Source: CAZQXD01 sp964597315
Lineage (GTDB): Bacteria; Pseudomonadota; Gammaproteobacteria; Competibacterales; Competibacteraceae
Reading direction: 5' to 3'
DNA: 64,000 bases
NCBI GenBank assembly: GCA_964597315.1
Contig: CAZQXD010000014.1
Coordinates: forward strand, 1-64,000
The notes under the pieces are model-generated. The model ran no database searches, had not been told where the DNA came from, and saw only the letters and a list, made by a program, of their open reading frames with translations. Shown here one piece after another: positions 24,286 through 34,400 of this stretch. The stretch's first letter is position 1. Each line of letters starts with the position of its first letter. The translations under genes and the position numbers were made by a program.

Positions 24286-24679
24286 GTCAGACTCGCCTAC
24301 CGGCCGACGGCCGGATTTTGGGGTTGGAGGACGTCTGGTGATTCAACGGTGTAACCTCGCGGGCCTTACCCGATCGAATGGCGTCCGGGGTTTGCTCTGT
24401 ATTGGTGCGACTAGGGGGTGGCCCCGCCGCTCGTATCAACCGGATAACCACCGAGCTTATTTCGACAAGTTACTGTATTTAGAGACCACGACTGTGGTTT
24501 TCCAAGCTAAGGTTAGGATTCTTGACGGCGTTTTTCGGACCTATGGCCGCCATGCGCCTGCTTGCCATGCAAACTGCGTTCCTGGTTTCGGTGGGTTGCC
24601 CGTTGGGGGCCATGGGTTTCGCCATGGCATTGGGCGTGGATGAAGGAGAATTAAATGGGACCGATTGCCGTAGCGTCGG
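24286..24679. other. Gene-poor gap between ptsP and fixJ
   Basis: This 394-bp stretch carries the ptsP promoter region and no clear gene. A small plus-strand frame at 24543-24683 (46 residues, MAAMRLLAMQTAFLVSVG then CPLGAMGFAMALG) is hydrophobic and could be a small membrane peptide. It lacks a ribosome site and overlaps the fixJ end by 4 bp. A weak hairpin ACCAC-N4-GTGGT with a short T-run is at 24485-24500. Confidence 0.3.
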
Positions 24680-25294
24680 TTAATGGTGCTGTCGCAGCAT
24701 CAGATCCACCAGTTCCGCCAGGGTCCGAACCTGCATTTTTTCCATGACCGCAGCGCGGTGAATTTCCACCGTGCGCTGGCTGATGCCCAACTCGTGGGCC
24801 GTGATTTTGTTGGTTTTACCGGTCACCATCCGGTCCAGGACTTCCCGCTCTCGGGGGGTGAGCGTGTGCAGCCGGGCTTGGATGCCGTGCTGTTCCTTCT
24901 GGTCCCGATAGTGGGCCAGGTTGTCGGCCAAAGCACGTTCGATATGCTCCAGCAAGTCCTGATCCCGGAGGGGTTTTTGAATGAATTCGACAGCCCCGTG
25001 CTTCATGGCTCGCACCGCCATGGGTACATCCCCGTGGCCGGTGATAAAAATGATCGGCAACAGGGCCTTGCGCCGGACCAGCTCCACCTGTAAATCCAGC
25101 CCGCTCATGCCGGGCATGCGGACATCCAACACCAGACAGCCCGGCTGCTTGGGATCAAAATCGTCCAGAAACGCCGCAGCGGACGTATACGCCGCCACCG
25201 TGTGCGCCACGGACTCCAGCAACTCCACGAGGGAGTCGAGTACGGCGGGATCATCGTCGATGACAAATACGGTGGGTTTGCGCTCAGGGGACAT
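24680..25294 (-). CDS. fixJ: FixJ-family response regulator
   Basis: The 204-residue protein has a receiver domain (acidic pocket Asp13-Asp15, phosphoacceptor Asp57 in LVLDVRMPG, Lys107 in FIQKPL) and a LuxR-type DNA-binding domain with LTPREREVLDRMVTGKTNK and ELGISQRTVEIHRAAVMEKM. This is the FixJ/TodR/NodW layout. Its start lies 11 bp inside the histidine kinase gene, so the two are coupled and very likely cognate. It is expected to activate genes under low oxygen. The symbol rests on the heme-PAS character of the partner kinase. Confidence 0.88.
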   Translation of the reverse strand: MSPERKPTVFVIDDDPAVLDSLVELLESVAHTVAAYTSAAAFLDDFDPKQPGCLVLDVRMPGMSGLDLQVELVRRKALLPIIFITGHGDVPMAVRAMKHGAVEFIQKPLRDQDLLEHIERALADNLAHYRDQKEQHGIQARLHTLTPREREVLDRMVTGKTNKITAHELGISQRTVEIHRAAVMEKMQVRTLAELVDLMLRQHH

Positions 25295-26801
25295 GTCCTA
25301 GGTTCGCTGGCAGGGTGAAATGGAAAACAGCGCCGCATTGTGGGTTTACGCTAAACCACAGTTGCCCGCCATGGGAAGTAATAATACTTCGACTGATGGA
25401 CAAGCCTACGCCCAGGCCCGAATGCTTAGTGGTGAAGAAGGGATCGAACAACTGCTCGGTTCCGGCATTAGGCAGGCCAATACCCCAGTCGGACACGCTG
25501 ACCATCACTTCGCCCGAAGCATGGCGCTGGGTTTTGAGACAGATCCGTCGATCCGCTGCCGGAACGGTTTCCATGGCGTCCAGGGCATTGCGGAGCAGAT
25601 TGATGATAACTTGTTGAATCTGTATCTGGTCCACCGTTATCGGGGGCAGGTTTTCGGCCAGTTCCAATTCGAGCTGACAGTCGAGACTACGGGTGTCGGC
25701 CCGGGCCAGTTCCACGCCATCCCTAATCAGAGTATTGATATCGATGGTCTGATAGTGGTTGTCGCCGCGCCGGGACAGATTGCGGATACGGCGAATGATC
25801 TTCCCGGCCCGCTGGGCCTGAGCGTCGATTTTAGCGAGCAAAATCTGGATTTTTACGGTATCGGCGGTGCCGGATTGCAGCCGGTGGCGGGCCGCCTGGC
25901 TGTAGTTGGCCACGGCGGTTAGGGGTTGGTTGATTTCGTGGGCGATGCCAGCGGCCATTTCTCCCAAGCTATGCAATCGGGTGATATGGGCCAGCCGCTC
26001 GCGATGCTGGCTAGCCTCCTTCTCGGCGTGCAGTCGTTCGGTGATGTCCTGGGCCACGGTGATAAGGCCCACCGTATGCCCAGCGTCGTCCAGTTGTGGT
26101 ATTCGATCCATCTGCACCCAGCGGCTGCCCTGGGGGGTGGGTAGGTCCACCAACTCCCCCAGTCTGGGGGTGGCGCTGTCCAGAATCGCCCGATGACTGG
26201 CTTCAAGCAGGGGAGCCTGGGCCGCCTTGAACAGGTCGAAAAACGACTTGTTTCGTAGTTCCTCTCGGGTCAGCCCCAAAAACCGGCTAACGGCGGCGTT
26301 AGTCCGGCGGACCCGGCCCTGGTGGTCCAGATACCAGATCAAGGCCGGCACCGCGTCCAGGATCATCCGATAGTCTTCCCGTTGCCGGTGCAGTTCCTCC
26401 GCAGCCTTCGCCCGGGCGCTTAGATCCCGAACAATACCCACAAACCGGGGGGCGTCGGGCAGGTTGATTTCGCCCACCGCCAAGTCCATGGGAAAGATAC
26501 TGCCGTCTTTCCTGAGGCCGGTGACTTCTCGGCCGCTGCCGATGATCCGGCGCTGGCCGGTATGCAGATAATTTTGCAGGTAGCGGTCATGCTGGCTCTG
26601 GTAGGGTTCGGGCATCAGCAGCCGTACGTTACGATTCAATGCCTCCGCCGCCGAATAACCAAACAGCCGCTCGGCGGCGGCGTTGAAGGTTTTGATGCAC
26701 CCTTGGTGATCGATGACGATGATGGCGTCCACGGCCGCCTCCAATAGCGCATTCAGATAAGCTTCGGCGTCCCGGCCTGGGACTGAACCATCGGTTGGCA
26801 T
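25284..26801 (-). CDS. fixL: FixL-type heme PAS oxygen sensor histidine kinase
   Basis: The 505-residue kinase has two PAS domains (about 12-130 and 143-255) and no membrane segment, then a HisKA domain with His288 in GIAHEINQPLTAVANYSQAA and an HATPase domain (N-box NLLRNALDAM, G-boxes SDWGIGL and GLGVGLSISRSI). The first PAS matches the heme pocket of FixL: MPEPYQSQHDRY holds His71, equivalent to the heme-ligating His200 of Bradyrhizobium FixL, and IIGSGREVTG holds Arg91, equivalent to Arg220. The 20-residue spacing is the same. Oxygen release from the heme should switch the kinase on. The second PAS has no such motif. Confidence 0.9.
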   Translation of the reverse strand: MPTDGSVPGRDAEAYLNALLEAAVDAIIVIDHQGCIKTFNAAAERLFGYSAAEALNRNVRLLMPEPYQSQHDRYLQNYLHTGQRRIIGSGREVTGLRKDGSIFPMDLAVGEINLPDAPRFVGIVRDLSARAKAAEELHRQREDYRMILDAVPALIWYLDHQGRVRRTNAAVSRFLGLTREELRNKSFFDLFKAAQAPLLEASHRAILDSATPRLGELVDLPTPQGSRWVQMDRIPQLDDAGHTVGLITVAQDITERLHAEKEASQHRERLAHITRLHSLGEMAAGIAHEINQPLTAVANYSQAARHRLQSGTADTVKIQILLAKIDAQAQRAGKIIRRIRNLSRRGDNHYQTIDINTLIRDGVELARADTRSLDCQLELELAENLPPITVDQIQIQQVIINLLRNALDAMETVPAADRRICLKTQRHASGEVMVSVSDWGIGLPNAGTEQLFDPFFTTKHSGLGVGLSISRSIITSHGGQLWFSVNPQCGAVFHFTLPANLGHVP

Positions 26802-26939
26802 GGGTGTTGTTCCGGTGTCATCGCGGATAAATCAGGCTTGCGATACGCTATACGCCTGTCAAGATCATGGACTGGTCCAAACGTGTTTGCCGTGGTCGGG
26901 TCTAGGAGCCTGGCTTTCGGTTAATATGGAGAATACGCT

Positions 26940-28766
26940 ATGTCCGATCAATCCTCCAAGGTGGTGCCGCTAGTCCCGGCAAAAGATAGCCCGAGACCCA
27001 CCCTGACCCCCGGGCGTCGACCCGCGCCGGAGCAGTGGGTGCTGGGTGGTTATTTGGCCGAAAGCCTGGACCGGGCGGTGCATGCCGGGCTGGCCCGATT
27101 CACCGCCGGTTTGTCCCCGGCGGCCCTGACCCTGGCCTACCTGGACTGGTGGGTACACCTGGCCCAATCTCCGGGCAAGCAGCTCCGATTGGGCGAGAAA
27201 GCCCTACGCAAGGGGGTGCGCCTGGGCCAGTACGCCGCCCGGGCCGCCGATCCCGAAACCGCGCCCTGTATCGAACCCCTGCCCCAGGACCGGCGCTTCA
27301 TGGACCCGGCCTGGCGGCGCTGGCCTTACAATCTGATCTATCAGTCTTTTCTTCTGAACCAGCAGTGGTGGTGCAACGCCACCACCGGGGTGCGGGGAGT
27401 ATCCCGTCAGAACGAGGCCATCGTGGAATTCGCCACCCGCCAGTTGTTGGATGTGTTTTCCCCTTCCAACTACCCGCTCACCAATCCTGAGATTCTGGAC
27501 GCCACAATCCGGGAAGGTGGTCTCAATCTGGTCCGGGGTTTCGAGAATTTTGTAAAGGACTGGGAGCGGGCCACGAGCGGCAAGAAGCCGGTGGGCGCGG
27601 AAGACTACCAGCCTGGGGTCAACGTGGCGGTCAGCCCCGGCAAGGTGGTCTATCGCAACCGGCTGATCGAACTGATACAGTACGCCCCCGCCACCGACAA
27701 GGTCCATGCCGAGCCGGTGCTGATCGTACCGGCCTGGATCATGAAGTACTACATTCTGGACCTGTCCCCGGACAATTCCCTGGTGCGCTATCTGGTGGAA
27801 CAGGGGCACACGGTGTTCGCCGTCTCCTGGAAAAACCCGGACGCCGCCGACCGGGACCTGGGTATGGGCGATTACCGGCGGCTGGGGGTCATGGCGGCCC
27901 TGGATGCCATCGCCGCCATCGTCCCGGGGCGCAAGGTCCAGGGAGTGGGCTATTGCTTGGGGGGCACGCTGCTGACCATCGCTGCGGCGGCCATGGCCCG
28001 GGATGGGGACGAGCGCCTAGCTGGACTGACCCTGTTGGCCGCCCAGACCGATTTTTCCGAAGCCGGGGAGTTGACCCTGTTCATCAACCAGAGCCAGCTC
28101 ACGTTTCTGGAAGACATGATGTGGGATCAGGGCTATCTGGACACCAAGCAGATGGCTGGGGCTTTTCAACTCCTGCGCTCCAATGATCTGATCTGGTCGC
28201 GCATGGTTCACGACTACCTGCTGGGCAAGCGGGCGCCCATGAACGATCTGATGGCCTGGAACGCCGACCAGACCCGGATGCCCTACCGGATGCACAGTGA
28301 ATACCTGCATCGGCTATTTCTGAATAACGAACTGGCCACTGGTCTCTACCAGGTGGACGGTCGTCCCATCGCCATCCCCGATATCCGCGCTCCCCTGTTC
28401 GCGGTGGGCGCCCAGAAAGACCATGTGGCGCCCTGGAAGTCGGTCTACAAGATCCATCTGCTGGCCGACGCCGAGGAGGTGACTTTTCTGCTCACCAGCG
28501 GCGGCCATAATGCCGGCATCGTCAGCCCCCCGGGACATCCCCGGCGCAGCTACCAGATGGCCGCCCGCCGGGAGGGGGAGCGGTTTATCGACCCGGACAA
28601 CTGGCGGGACACCACCCCCTCCCACCCAGGCTCCTGGTGGCCGGCCTGGCAGGGCTGGCTGGCCCAGCGCTCCAGTGGCCGGACATGGCCCCCGGCCATG
28701 GGAGCGCCGGACAAGGGCTTTCCGGTGCTAGGGGACGCGCCAGGGAGTTATGTTTTCCAGCAATGA
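26940..28766 (+). CDS. phaC: Class I poly(3-hydroxyalkanoate) synthase
   Basis: The 608-residue enzyme polymerises hydroxyacyl-CoA into polyhydroxyalkanoate at granule surfaces. The lipase-like box GYCLGG holds the nucleophile Cys339, with Asp494 in AQKDHVAPW and His523 in SGGHNAGIVSPPG as the other catalytic residues. Class I blocks such as MDPAWRRWPYNLIYQSFLLN, VPAWIMKYYILDLSPDNSLV and FAVSWKNPD are clear, and the length fits class I rather than the shorter class III form that needs PhaE. GGAG lies upstream of the ATG. No phaA, phaB or phasin was recognised nearby. It is divergent from fixL. Confidence 0.93.
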   Translation: MSDQSSKVVPLVPAKDSPRPTLTPGRRPAPEQWVLGGYLAESLDRAVHAGLARFTAGLSPAALTLAYLDWWVHLAQSPGKQLRLGEKALRKGVRLGQYAARAADPETAPCIEPLPQDRRFMDPAWRRWPYNLIYQSFLLNQQWWCNATTGVRGVSRQNEAIVEFATRQLLDVFSPSNYPLTNPEILDATIREGGLNLVRGFENFVKDWERATSGKKPVGAEDYQPGVNVAVSPGKVVYRNRLIELIQYAPATDKVHAEPVLIVPAWIMKYYILDLSPDNSLVRYLVEQGHTVFAVSWKNPDAADRDLGMGDYRRLGVMAALDAIAAIVPGRKVQGVGYCLGGTLLTIAAAAMARDGDERLAGLTLLAAQTDFSEAGELTLFINQSQLTFLEDMMWDQGYLDTKQMAGAFQLLRSNDLIWSRMVHDYLLGKRAPMNDLMAWNADQTRMPYRMHSEYLHRLFLNNELATGLYQVDGRPIAIPDIRAPLFAVGAQKDHVAPWKSVYKIHLLADAEEVTFLLTSGGHNAGIVSPPGHPRRSYQMAARREGERFIDPDNWRDTTPSHPGSWWPAWQGWLAQRSSGRTWPPAMGAPDKGFPVLGDAPGSYVFQQ

Positions 28767-28847
28767 CAGGCTGCGGTCGCAGCGCCCGGTGTGTCAGGTG
28801 CTAGTATTCTGAAGTAAGGCTCTTGCTGTGCCCGGGAGTACGCCATC

Positions 28848-29081
28848 ATGCCCCAGACCAATCTGATCGAAATCGTGGCCACCGACGAGTTCCACGGTAC
28901 TGCCGCTTATCCCAGCGAGTATCTGAAATCCTTGCCCAGGGACGAGCGGATCGCCAAGCTGATTACGTTTATCGAGGCGTTACAGGGGGAGTACGAGTTG
29001 GCGGCGGATGGGGCGGAGCGGGCCAGGGTGGCGGTACTCAAGCAGGCCGCCAAGGAGTATCTCAAGACCCTGGGGGCTTGA
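28848..29081 (+). CDS. Small protein of unknown function downstream of phaC
   Basis: This is a 77-residue soluble, mostly helical protein (YPSEYLKSLPRDERIAKLIT, ALQGEYELAADGAERARVAV). GGGAG lies about nine bases before the ATG. It follows phaC by 81 bp on the same strand, so cotranscription is possible. No family is recognised; it is shorter than known phasins and no phasin motif is visible. A role in PHA granules is only a guess from location. Confidence 0.5.
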   Translation: MPQTNLIEIVATDEFHGTAAYPSEYLKSLPRDERIAKLITFIEALQGEYELAADGAERARVAVLKQAAKEYLKTLGA

Positions 29082-29152
29082 CCGCGCCTGGCATCCATGG
29101 ATTTTTGAGTATTCCGGTCGGGGCGGACACCTAGAGTCCGCCCCGATGGATG

Positions 29153-29878
29153 TTAGGCTTTGCTCCGCCGCCGACGGCTCAGGGCAGTCAGCCCCAGTCC
29201 GAACAGCGCCAGGGTGGCCGGGGTAGGCACTTGGGCCGCGTCCGCCAGGATGCTGACGTTGTCTACGCCCTGATTGAAAAAGTACTGATTATCCACTTCC
29301 GCGAACCGCAGTTGATAGCTTGTCCCAGGGGCCAGCAGGGCGGTCAGGTCAAAGCTGTAGGACGTGTAGGGGTTGGGCGCCGGGCCATCCACGCCCAGAT
29401 ACAGATTGGTGATCACATTCCCCACCGCCGTGGACAGGGCGCCGGCGCTGGCGCTCAGGATATCCACCCGGGCGTGCTGATTAGGACTAGCCGTGAAGTC
29501 CAGGCCAGCGGGGTGCACCAGTGAACCCGAACCATTCTGGTCATTGACGAACATATCGAAAGACAGCGAGACCGAGGTGACGCCCACAGGCACGGTAAAG
29601 CTTTGAACAAGGGCGTGGGCGCCAGGTCCGAACTGATCGCTCACCGCATAAAACCCACCCGTGGCAGCCCCCACCGTGGCTAACCCGGAGGCGGGGGTGA
29701 AGCCATCGGCATCATCAATAAGGAAACCGCCAGAGCCTCCGGCCTGGTCGATGACCGTCCAGCCGGTGAAGTCGCCGGTTTCGAAATCACCGTTCACGAT
29801 CAATTCGATAGGAGACGCCTGAGCGGCGCCAGCGGCGCCCAGCAGGGCCGCCAGAACAAAAGAGGTTTTGACGTTCAT
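29153..29878 (-). CDS. PEP-CTERM-anchored exported protein
   Basis: The 241-residue protein has a signal peptide (1-21, ending AAQAS) and a C-terminal sorting tail VPTPATLALFGLGLTALSRRRR: the Pro-containing motif, a hydrophobic helix and a basic end. This tail is cut by exosortase (EpsH-type) systems in bacteria making exopolysaccharide or biofilm. The mature part begins LIVNGDFETGDFTGWTVI, typical of jelly-roll, carbohydrate-binding-like extracellular proteins. The first motif position is V-P-T-P rather than V-P-E-P, a known variant. The exosortase gene is not in the window. The function is unknown beyond surface display. Confidence 0.88.
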   Translation of the reverse strand: MNVKTSFVLAALLGAAGAAQASPIELIVNGDFETGDFTGWTVIDQAGGSGGFLIDDADGFTPASGLATVGAATGGFYAVSDQFGPGAHALVQSFTVPVGVTSVSLSFDMFVNDQNGSGSLVHPAGLDFTASPNQHARVDILSASAGALSTAVGNVITNLYLGVDGPAPNPYTSYSFDLTALLAPGTSYQLRFAEVDNQYFFNQGVDNVSILADAAQVPTPATLALFGLGLTALSRRRRSKA

Positions 29879-30087
29879 TGGCTATCACTCGCTGTATGTA
29901 AAGTTTAAGATCAGCGAGTTAAGGCAAATAGCATGCCTAAAAATAAATAATTGTTTCTATTGGTTTTTATAGAACAATCCAAAACAAATGGCCGTGCATG
30001 GCCGATACTGCAAAGCGTTATGAAGAATGCGCACGGCGGTTGTTGCGCAATGCCACGACGAGCCACTCAAAAACGGCTACTGAATCT

Positions 30088-30114
30088 GTCCTGGCAATGC
30101 TTTTTTGCCAGGAC
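30088..30114 (-). terminator. Perfect 10-bp hairpin after the EI24 gene
   Basis: GTCCTGGCAA (30088-30097) and TTGCCAGGAC (30105-30114) are perfect inverse copies with a 7-base loop. They lie 33 bp after the EI24-domain stop on the minus strand. No T-run follows on that strand, so termination is likely but not classic. Confidence 0.5.
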
Positions 30115-30146
30115 CGTCACCGCCGCCGCTCGGCTGCGACCGAGGA

Positions 30147-30956
30147 TCAGCCCCGTTCGATCCGCGCCGTCCGGGTTCCTTCGGGGAACTGCTCCACCCA
30201 CAGCAAGGTGGCCCCGATCACCGCCGTGGGCATGGCCAGGAAATTCAGTACCGGCACCAGGGTCATGGCCAGGACGCCAGCCCCGAATCCCAGAGTCAAG
30301 CGCCGACGCTTGCTCAGCACTGCCCGCTGGTCCCTGAAGACCAATCCATGGTTGCCCATGGGATAATCGGCGTATTGCAGGCCCAGCATCCAGGCCCCGA
30401 AGGCCATCCACAGAAACGGCGCCGCCAGATTCAGCACCGGGATAAAGAACAGAATCAGCAAAGGCAAGGCCCGGACCAGGAAATACCCCAGCTTGCGCAG
30501 CTCGGCGAAGGGCGCATAGGCCACCTCCTGCCACAGGGGTCGGCCCTCCGGGCGGGTTCGGCCAGGCTGGGCCAGATCCTCCACCCGTTCGGCCAGGATG
30601 CTGTTGAAAGGCGAGGCCACCAGATTGGCCACCAGGGTGAAGGTGTAGAAGGTCACGATCAGGGCCGTGAGTATGAACAGCGGCCACAGCAGCCAAGTCA
30701 GCCCGGTGATCAGCCAGCCCAGGGCCGTGGCCAGCCAGTCCAGCCAGATCGGCCAGCCTTGCAGCCAGCCCTGGGTCTGGGCGGCCAGCCAGTCCAGCAG
30801 GCTGACGAACTCGCCGCCCCCCCACCAGATGGCGCCACCGAACAGCAGCACATTGATCAACAGGGGTATGGCCACGAAGCTACGCAGCCGGGGATGAGTC
30901 AGCAGGCCCAGCCCCTTGAGCACATAGCTAGCCCCTTGCAAAAATGGTCCCAGCAT
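30147..30956 (-). CDS. EI24-domain membrane protein (CysZ-like)
   Basis: The 269-residue membrane protein of the EI24/CysZ family has a hydrophobic profile with helices near 28-50, 80-110, 160-190 and 215-240. Blocks include VNVLLFGGAIWW, LVANLVASPFNSILAERVE, GYFLVRALPLLILFFIPVLN and QYADYPMGNHGLVF. E. coli CysZ imports sulfate for cysteine synthesis. The length and family fit, but this gene is not near cysteine genes here, so the substrate is inferred. Its ribosome site (AAGGAGG) overlaps the queF stop, so the two form an operon. It is sometimes annotated as the sulfate transporter CysZ. Confidence 0.82.
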   Translation of the reverse strand: MLGPFLQGASYVLKGLGLLTHPRLRSFVAIPLLINVLLFGGAIWWGGGEFVSLLDWLAAQTQGWLQGWPIWLDWLATALGWLITGLTWLLWPLFILTALIVTFYTFTLVANLVASPFNSILAERVEDLAQPGRTRPEGRPLWQEVAYAPFAELRKLGYFLVRALPLLILFFIPVLNLAAPFLWMAFGAWMLGLQYADYPMGNHGLVFRDQRAVLSKRRRLTLGFGAGVLAMTLVPVLNFLAMPTAVIGATLLWVEQFPEGTRTARIERG

Positions 30957-30966
30957 GGCGGCCTCC

Positions 30967-31356
30967 TTAGGGCAGGGTCACGGGGGGCGGCGGCGTCCAA
31001 CCGGCGTCCCGGTGTTCGGCCACCACGGTGGTATAGACCCCGCCGCGAACATTGAACTCTGCGGTCAGGCGCAGAAATCGCGGCTGGCAGGCGGCCGCCA
31101 GGTCGTCCACGATGCGGTTGGTGACGGCCTCGTGGAAAGCGCCCTCGTCCCGATAGGACCAGATGTACAGCTTCAGGGCCTTCAGCTCCACGCACAGTTG
31201 GTCGGGTACGTACTCCAGATGCAGGGTGGCGAAGTCCGGCTGGCCGGTCTTGGGGCACAGGCAGGTGAACTCGGGAATGCGAATACGAATGGTGTAATCC
31301 CGCTCTGGCTGGGGGTTGGGAAAGGTTTCCAGAGCCTTGTGGGGCCGGGTGGACAT
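30967..31356 (-). CDS. queF: NADPH-dependent 7-cyano-7-deazaguanine reductase QueF
   Basis: The 129-residue enzyme reduces preQ0 to preQ1 in queuosine tRNA modification. It is the short, unimodular type I form. The catalytic Cys34 is in PEFTCLCPKTGQPDF with Asp41 following; the substrate and NADPH regions ELKALKLYIWSYRDEGAFHE and the closing RLTAEFNVRGG block are present. ATG 31356 has GGAGA upstream; an earlier ATG seven codons up is unlikely. It is divergent from smc and leads the EI24 gene. Confidence 0.95.
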   Translation of the reverse strand: MSTRPHKALETFPNPQPERDYTIRIRIPEFTCLCPKTGQPDFATLHLEYVPDQLCVELKALKLYIWSYRDEGAFHEAVTNRIVDDLAAACQPRFLRLTAEFNVRGGVYTTVVAEHRDAGWTPPPPVTLP

Positions 31357-31464
31357 AAAGGAAAGTCTCCAACGCACTTCGTTTCAGGGGCGCATCAATT
31401 TACACTAGCGCCTTCCAAGATTCGACAGGTCCCTTAGACCCCACCGCTCGCGACTGTTTCTGGA

Positions 31465-34400
31465 ATGCGACTGACCAAAATCAAGCTGGCTGGCTTCAAG
31501 TCCTTCGTGGACCCCACCACCCTGCATCTGTCCGGTAATCTCACCGGCATCGTGGGGCCGAACGGCTGTGGCAAATCCAATGTCATCGACGCCGTGCGCT
31601 GGGTGATGGGGGAGTCCTCCGCCCGACACCTGCGGGGCGAGTCCATGGCCGATGTCATCTTCAGCGGCTCCAGCAGCCGCAAGCCCGTGGGCCGGGCCGC
31701 CATCGAGCTGGTGTTCGACAACAGCGCCGGGGAGCTGGGCGGACCCTGGGTCCAGTACACTGAAATCGCCGTCAAGCGGCAGGTGGAGCGGGATGGCCAG
31801 TCCCAGTATTTTCTCAATGGCGCCCGCTGCCGACGCCGGGACATCACCGATATTTTTCTGGGCACCGGGCTAGGGCCGCGCAGCTACGCCATCATCGAGC
31901 AGGGCATGATCTCCCAGGTGATCGAAGCCAAGCCCGAGGAACTGCGGGTGTTCTTCGAGGAGGCGGCCGGCATCTCCAAATACAAGGAACGGCGCCGGGA
32001 GACCGAGACCCGGATTCGCCATACCCGGGAGAATCTGGAACGGCTGGAAGACCTGCGCCAGGAGTTGGGCAGGCAATTGGAACACCTGCAACGCCAAGCC
32101 GAAAAAGCCGAGCAGTACCGGCGGCTGAAGAGCGAGGAACGCCAGGTCCGGGCCGAATTGCTGGCCTTGCGCTGGCGGGACCTGGACCAAGAAGCGGCCC
32201 GTCTGGAAGGGCTGATTCGGGACCGGGAGACCGCCGCCGAGGCCGTCCTGGCCCAACAGCGCCGTCTGGAGGCCGAACTGGAAACTGGCCGGGAGCGCCG
32301 GGCCGTGCTGGCCGAGGCCCTGGAGCAGGCCCAGGCTGGCGCTTATGAGATCAGCGCCGGTATCGCCCGTCTGGAGCAGGCCCTGGGACACCGCCGGGAA
32401 CTGGACCGACGCCGCCATGAAGAGCTGGAACGCCTGGAGACCGCCCTGGCCCGGCTGGACCAGGAGGCCGCCGCCGACCGCCGCCAACTGGCCGAGCGAG
32501 AGACCGCCCTGGCCCACGCGGAACCGGCTCTGGAGGAGGCTCGGGCGGTGGAGGCCGAGGTTCATGAGGGATTGGAAGACGCCGAGGCCGCCATGGGCGA
32601 TTGGCAGTCCCGCTGGGACGATTATAGCCGCCGGGCCGCCGAACCCCAGCGCCAGGCCGAGGTGCGGCGCACCGGGGCCGAGCATCTGGAGCAGCGGCTG
32701 TTGCGGCACGCCCGCCAAGTCGAGCGCCTGGCCCTGGAACGGGAGAGCCTGGAAGAGGACGGGACGAGAAAAGAAGTGGCTGAACTGGAGCGGCGGGAAC
32801 AGGCCCAGGGCGAGGCGGTGGAGCGGGATCAGCAGGCGTTGGCGGCCCTGGAGCAAGCCATCGCCGGACTGCGGGAGGAGCAATCCCGGCTCAGCGCCGA
32901 ACTGGACCGGACCCGGAGCCGGTTGCAATCTGGCCGAGGTCGGCTGGCCTCCCTGGAAACCCTTCAGGAAGCCGCCCTGGGTCGCCATGAGGACACAGTG
33001 AACGCTTGGCTGGGGGAGCAGGGTTTAGGAGAATCACCCCGCCTGGCCGAGGCCCTGAACGTGGAGACTGGCTGGGAGCGGGCCGTGGAGACCGTACTGA
33101 GCGGGCGCTTAGAAGCGGTTTGCGTGGCGGGCTGGGAGAGTAAGACCCTGGACGGGCTGGAGCGGGGCAGTGTGACCCTGCTGGATACCGGCATGCCCCC
33201 TTTGGAAAGTGAGTCGCTCCCGAACAACACTCTCGGGGACAAAGTGCGCGCTCCCTGGCCCCTGGACAGTCTATTAGCCGGAGTGGGGCTGGCCGAGGAT
33301 CTGGACAGCGCCCTGGCGCGGCGTCACGGTTTGGAAGGCTGCCGAACCCTGGTCACCCCCGACGGCGTCTGGCTGGGCCGTAACTGGCTGCGCCTGGAGC
33401 GGGGCGACGACGCCCAGGCGGGGGTGCTGGCCCGGGAGCGGGACATTCAGGGTCTGCGGGCCGATCTGGAGGGGGACGAGCTTGCCGAATCACGGCTTAG
33501 CCAAGCCTTGGAAAACCTAGTCCAGGAACTGGCCGACCGGGAACGGCGACGCGCCGAAGGTCAGGGAGAGGTCAACCGGGGGCACCGGGAGCAGGCCGCC
33601 CTGCAAGGGGAACTGGCCGCCCGCCGCGGTCGCCTGGAGCAGATGACCGCCCGTCGCCAGGCCATCGACGAGGAACTGGCGGAGCTGCGCCGCCACGCCC
33701 AGGAGGACGAACAGGCCCTGGCCGAGACCCGCCGACATCTGGAGGCGGCCTTGGAAGCTATGGACCGGTTGACCGGCGAGGGGGAGGCCCTGGCCGGGGA
33801 GCGGGAGGATCACAAAGCCGATTTGGAAGAATGGCGAACCCGAGCCGGGGAGGCCCGCCGCCAGACCCAAGACCGGGCCTTGGCCGTGGAATCCCTGCGC
33901 GCCGATCTGACCGCTACCCGTCAGGTTCTGGCCCGGCTGGAGGCTCAGCAAGCCGAGCAGCGGGCCGGGCGGGAACGGTTGCAGGGGGAAATGCCCCTAG
34001 GTGAACACTCCCAGGCCATGGAGCAGGCCCAGTTGGAGGCACTGTTAGACAGCCGGCTGGCTGCTGAACAGCGCCTGCAAGAGGCCCGGGAGGCGGTAGG
34101 CGTTGCCGACCAGACCCTGAAGGACCAGGAAAAGGCCCGAAACGCCGTCGCGGCTCGGGTCCAGGAAGCAGGACAGGCGGTCCAGGACCAGCGCCTGGCT
34201 TGGGGGGAGGCCCGGGTCCGCCGCCAGACCCTGGCCGAACAGTTACAGGAATTGGGGGTAGCCCCTTCCGTGGCCCTACATGAATTACCTGCCGAGGCCG
34301 ATGAAGCTGGCTGGCAGGAGCGTCTGGGCAGCCTGGAGCGGCGGCTGCAGCGGCTGGGGGCGGTCAATCTGGCGGCCATTGACGAGTGCGCCCAAGTGGC

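Noticed and set aside
24543..24683. 46-residue hydrophobic small ORF as a real gene
   Set aside because: No ribosome site, overlaps the fixJ end; kept only as a note.
30088..30114. Sigma-54 promoter (TGGCA...TGC) for the PEP-CTERM gene
   Set aside because: The GG to GC distance is two bases too long and the sequence is a perfect hairpin after the EI24 gene.
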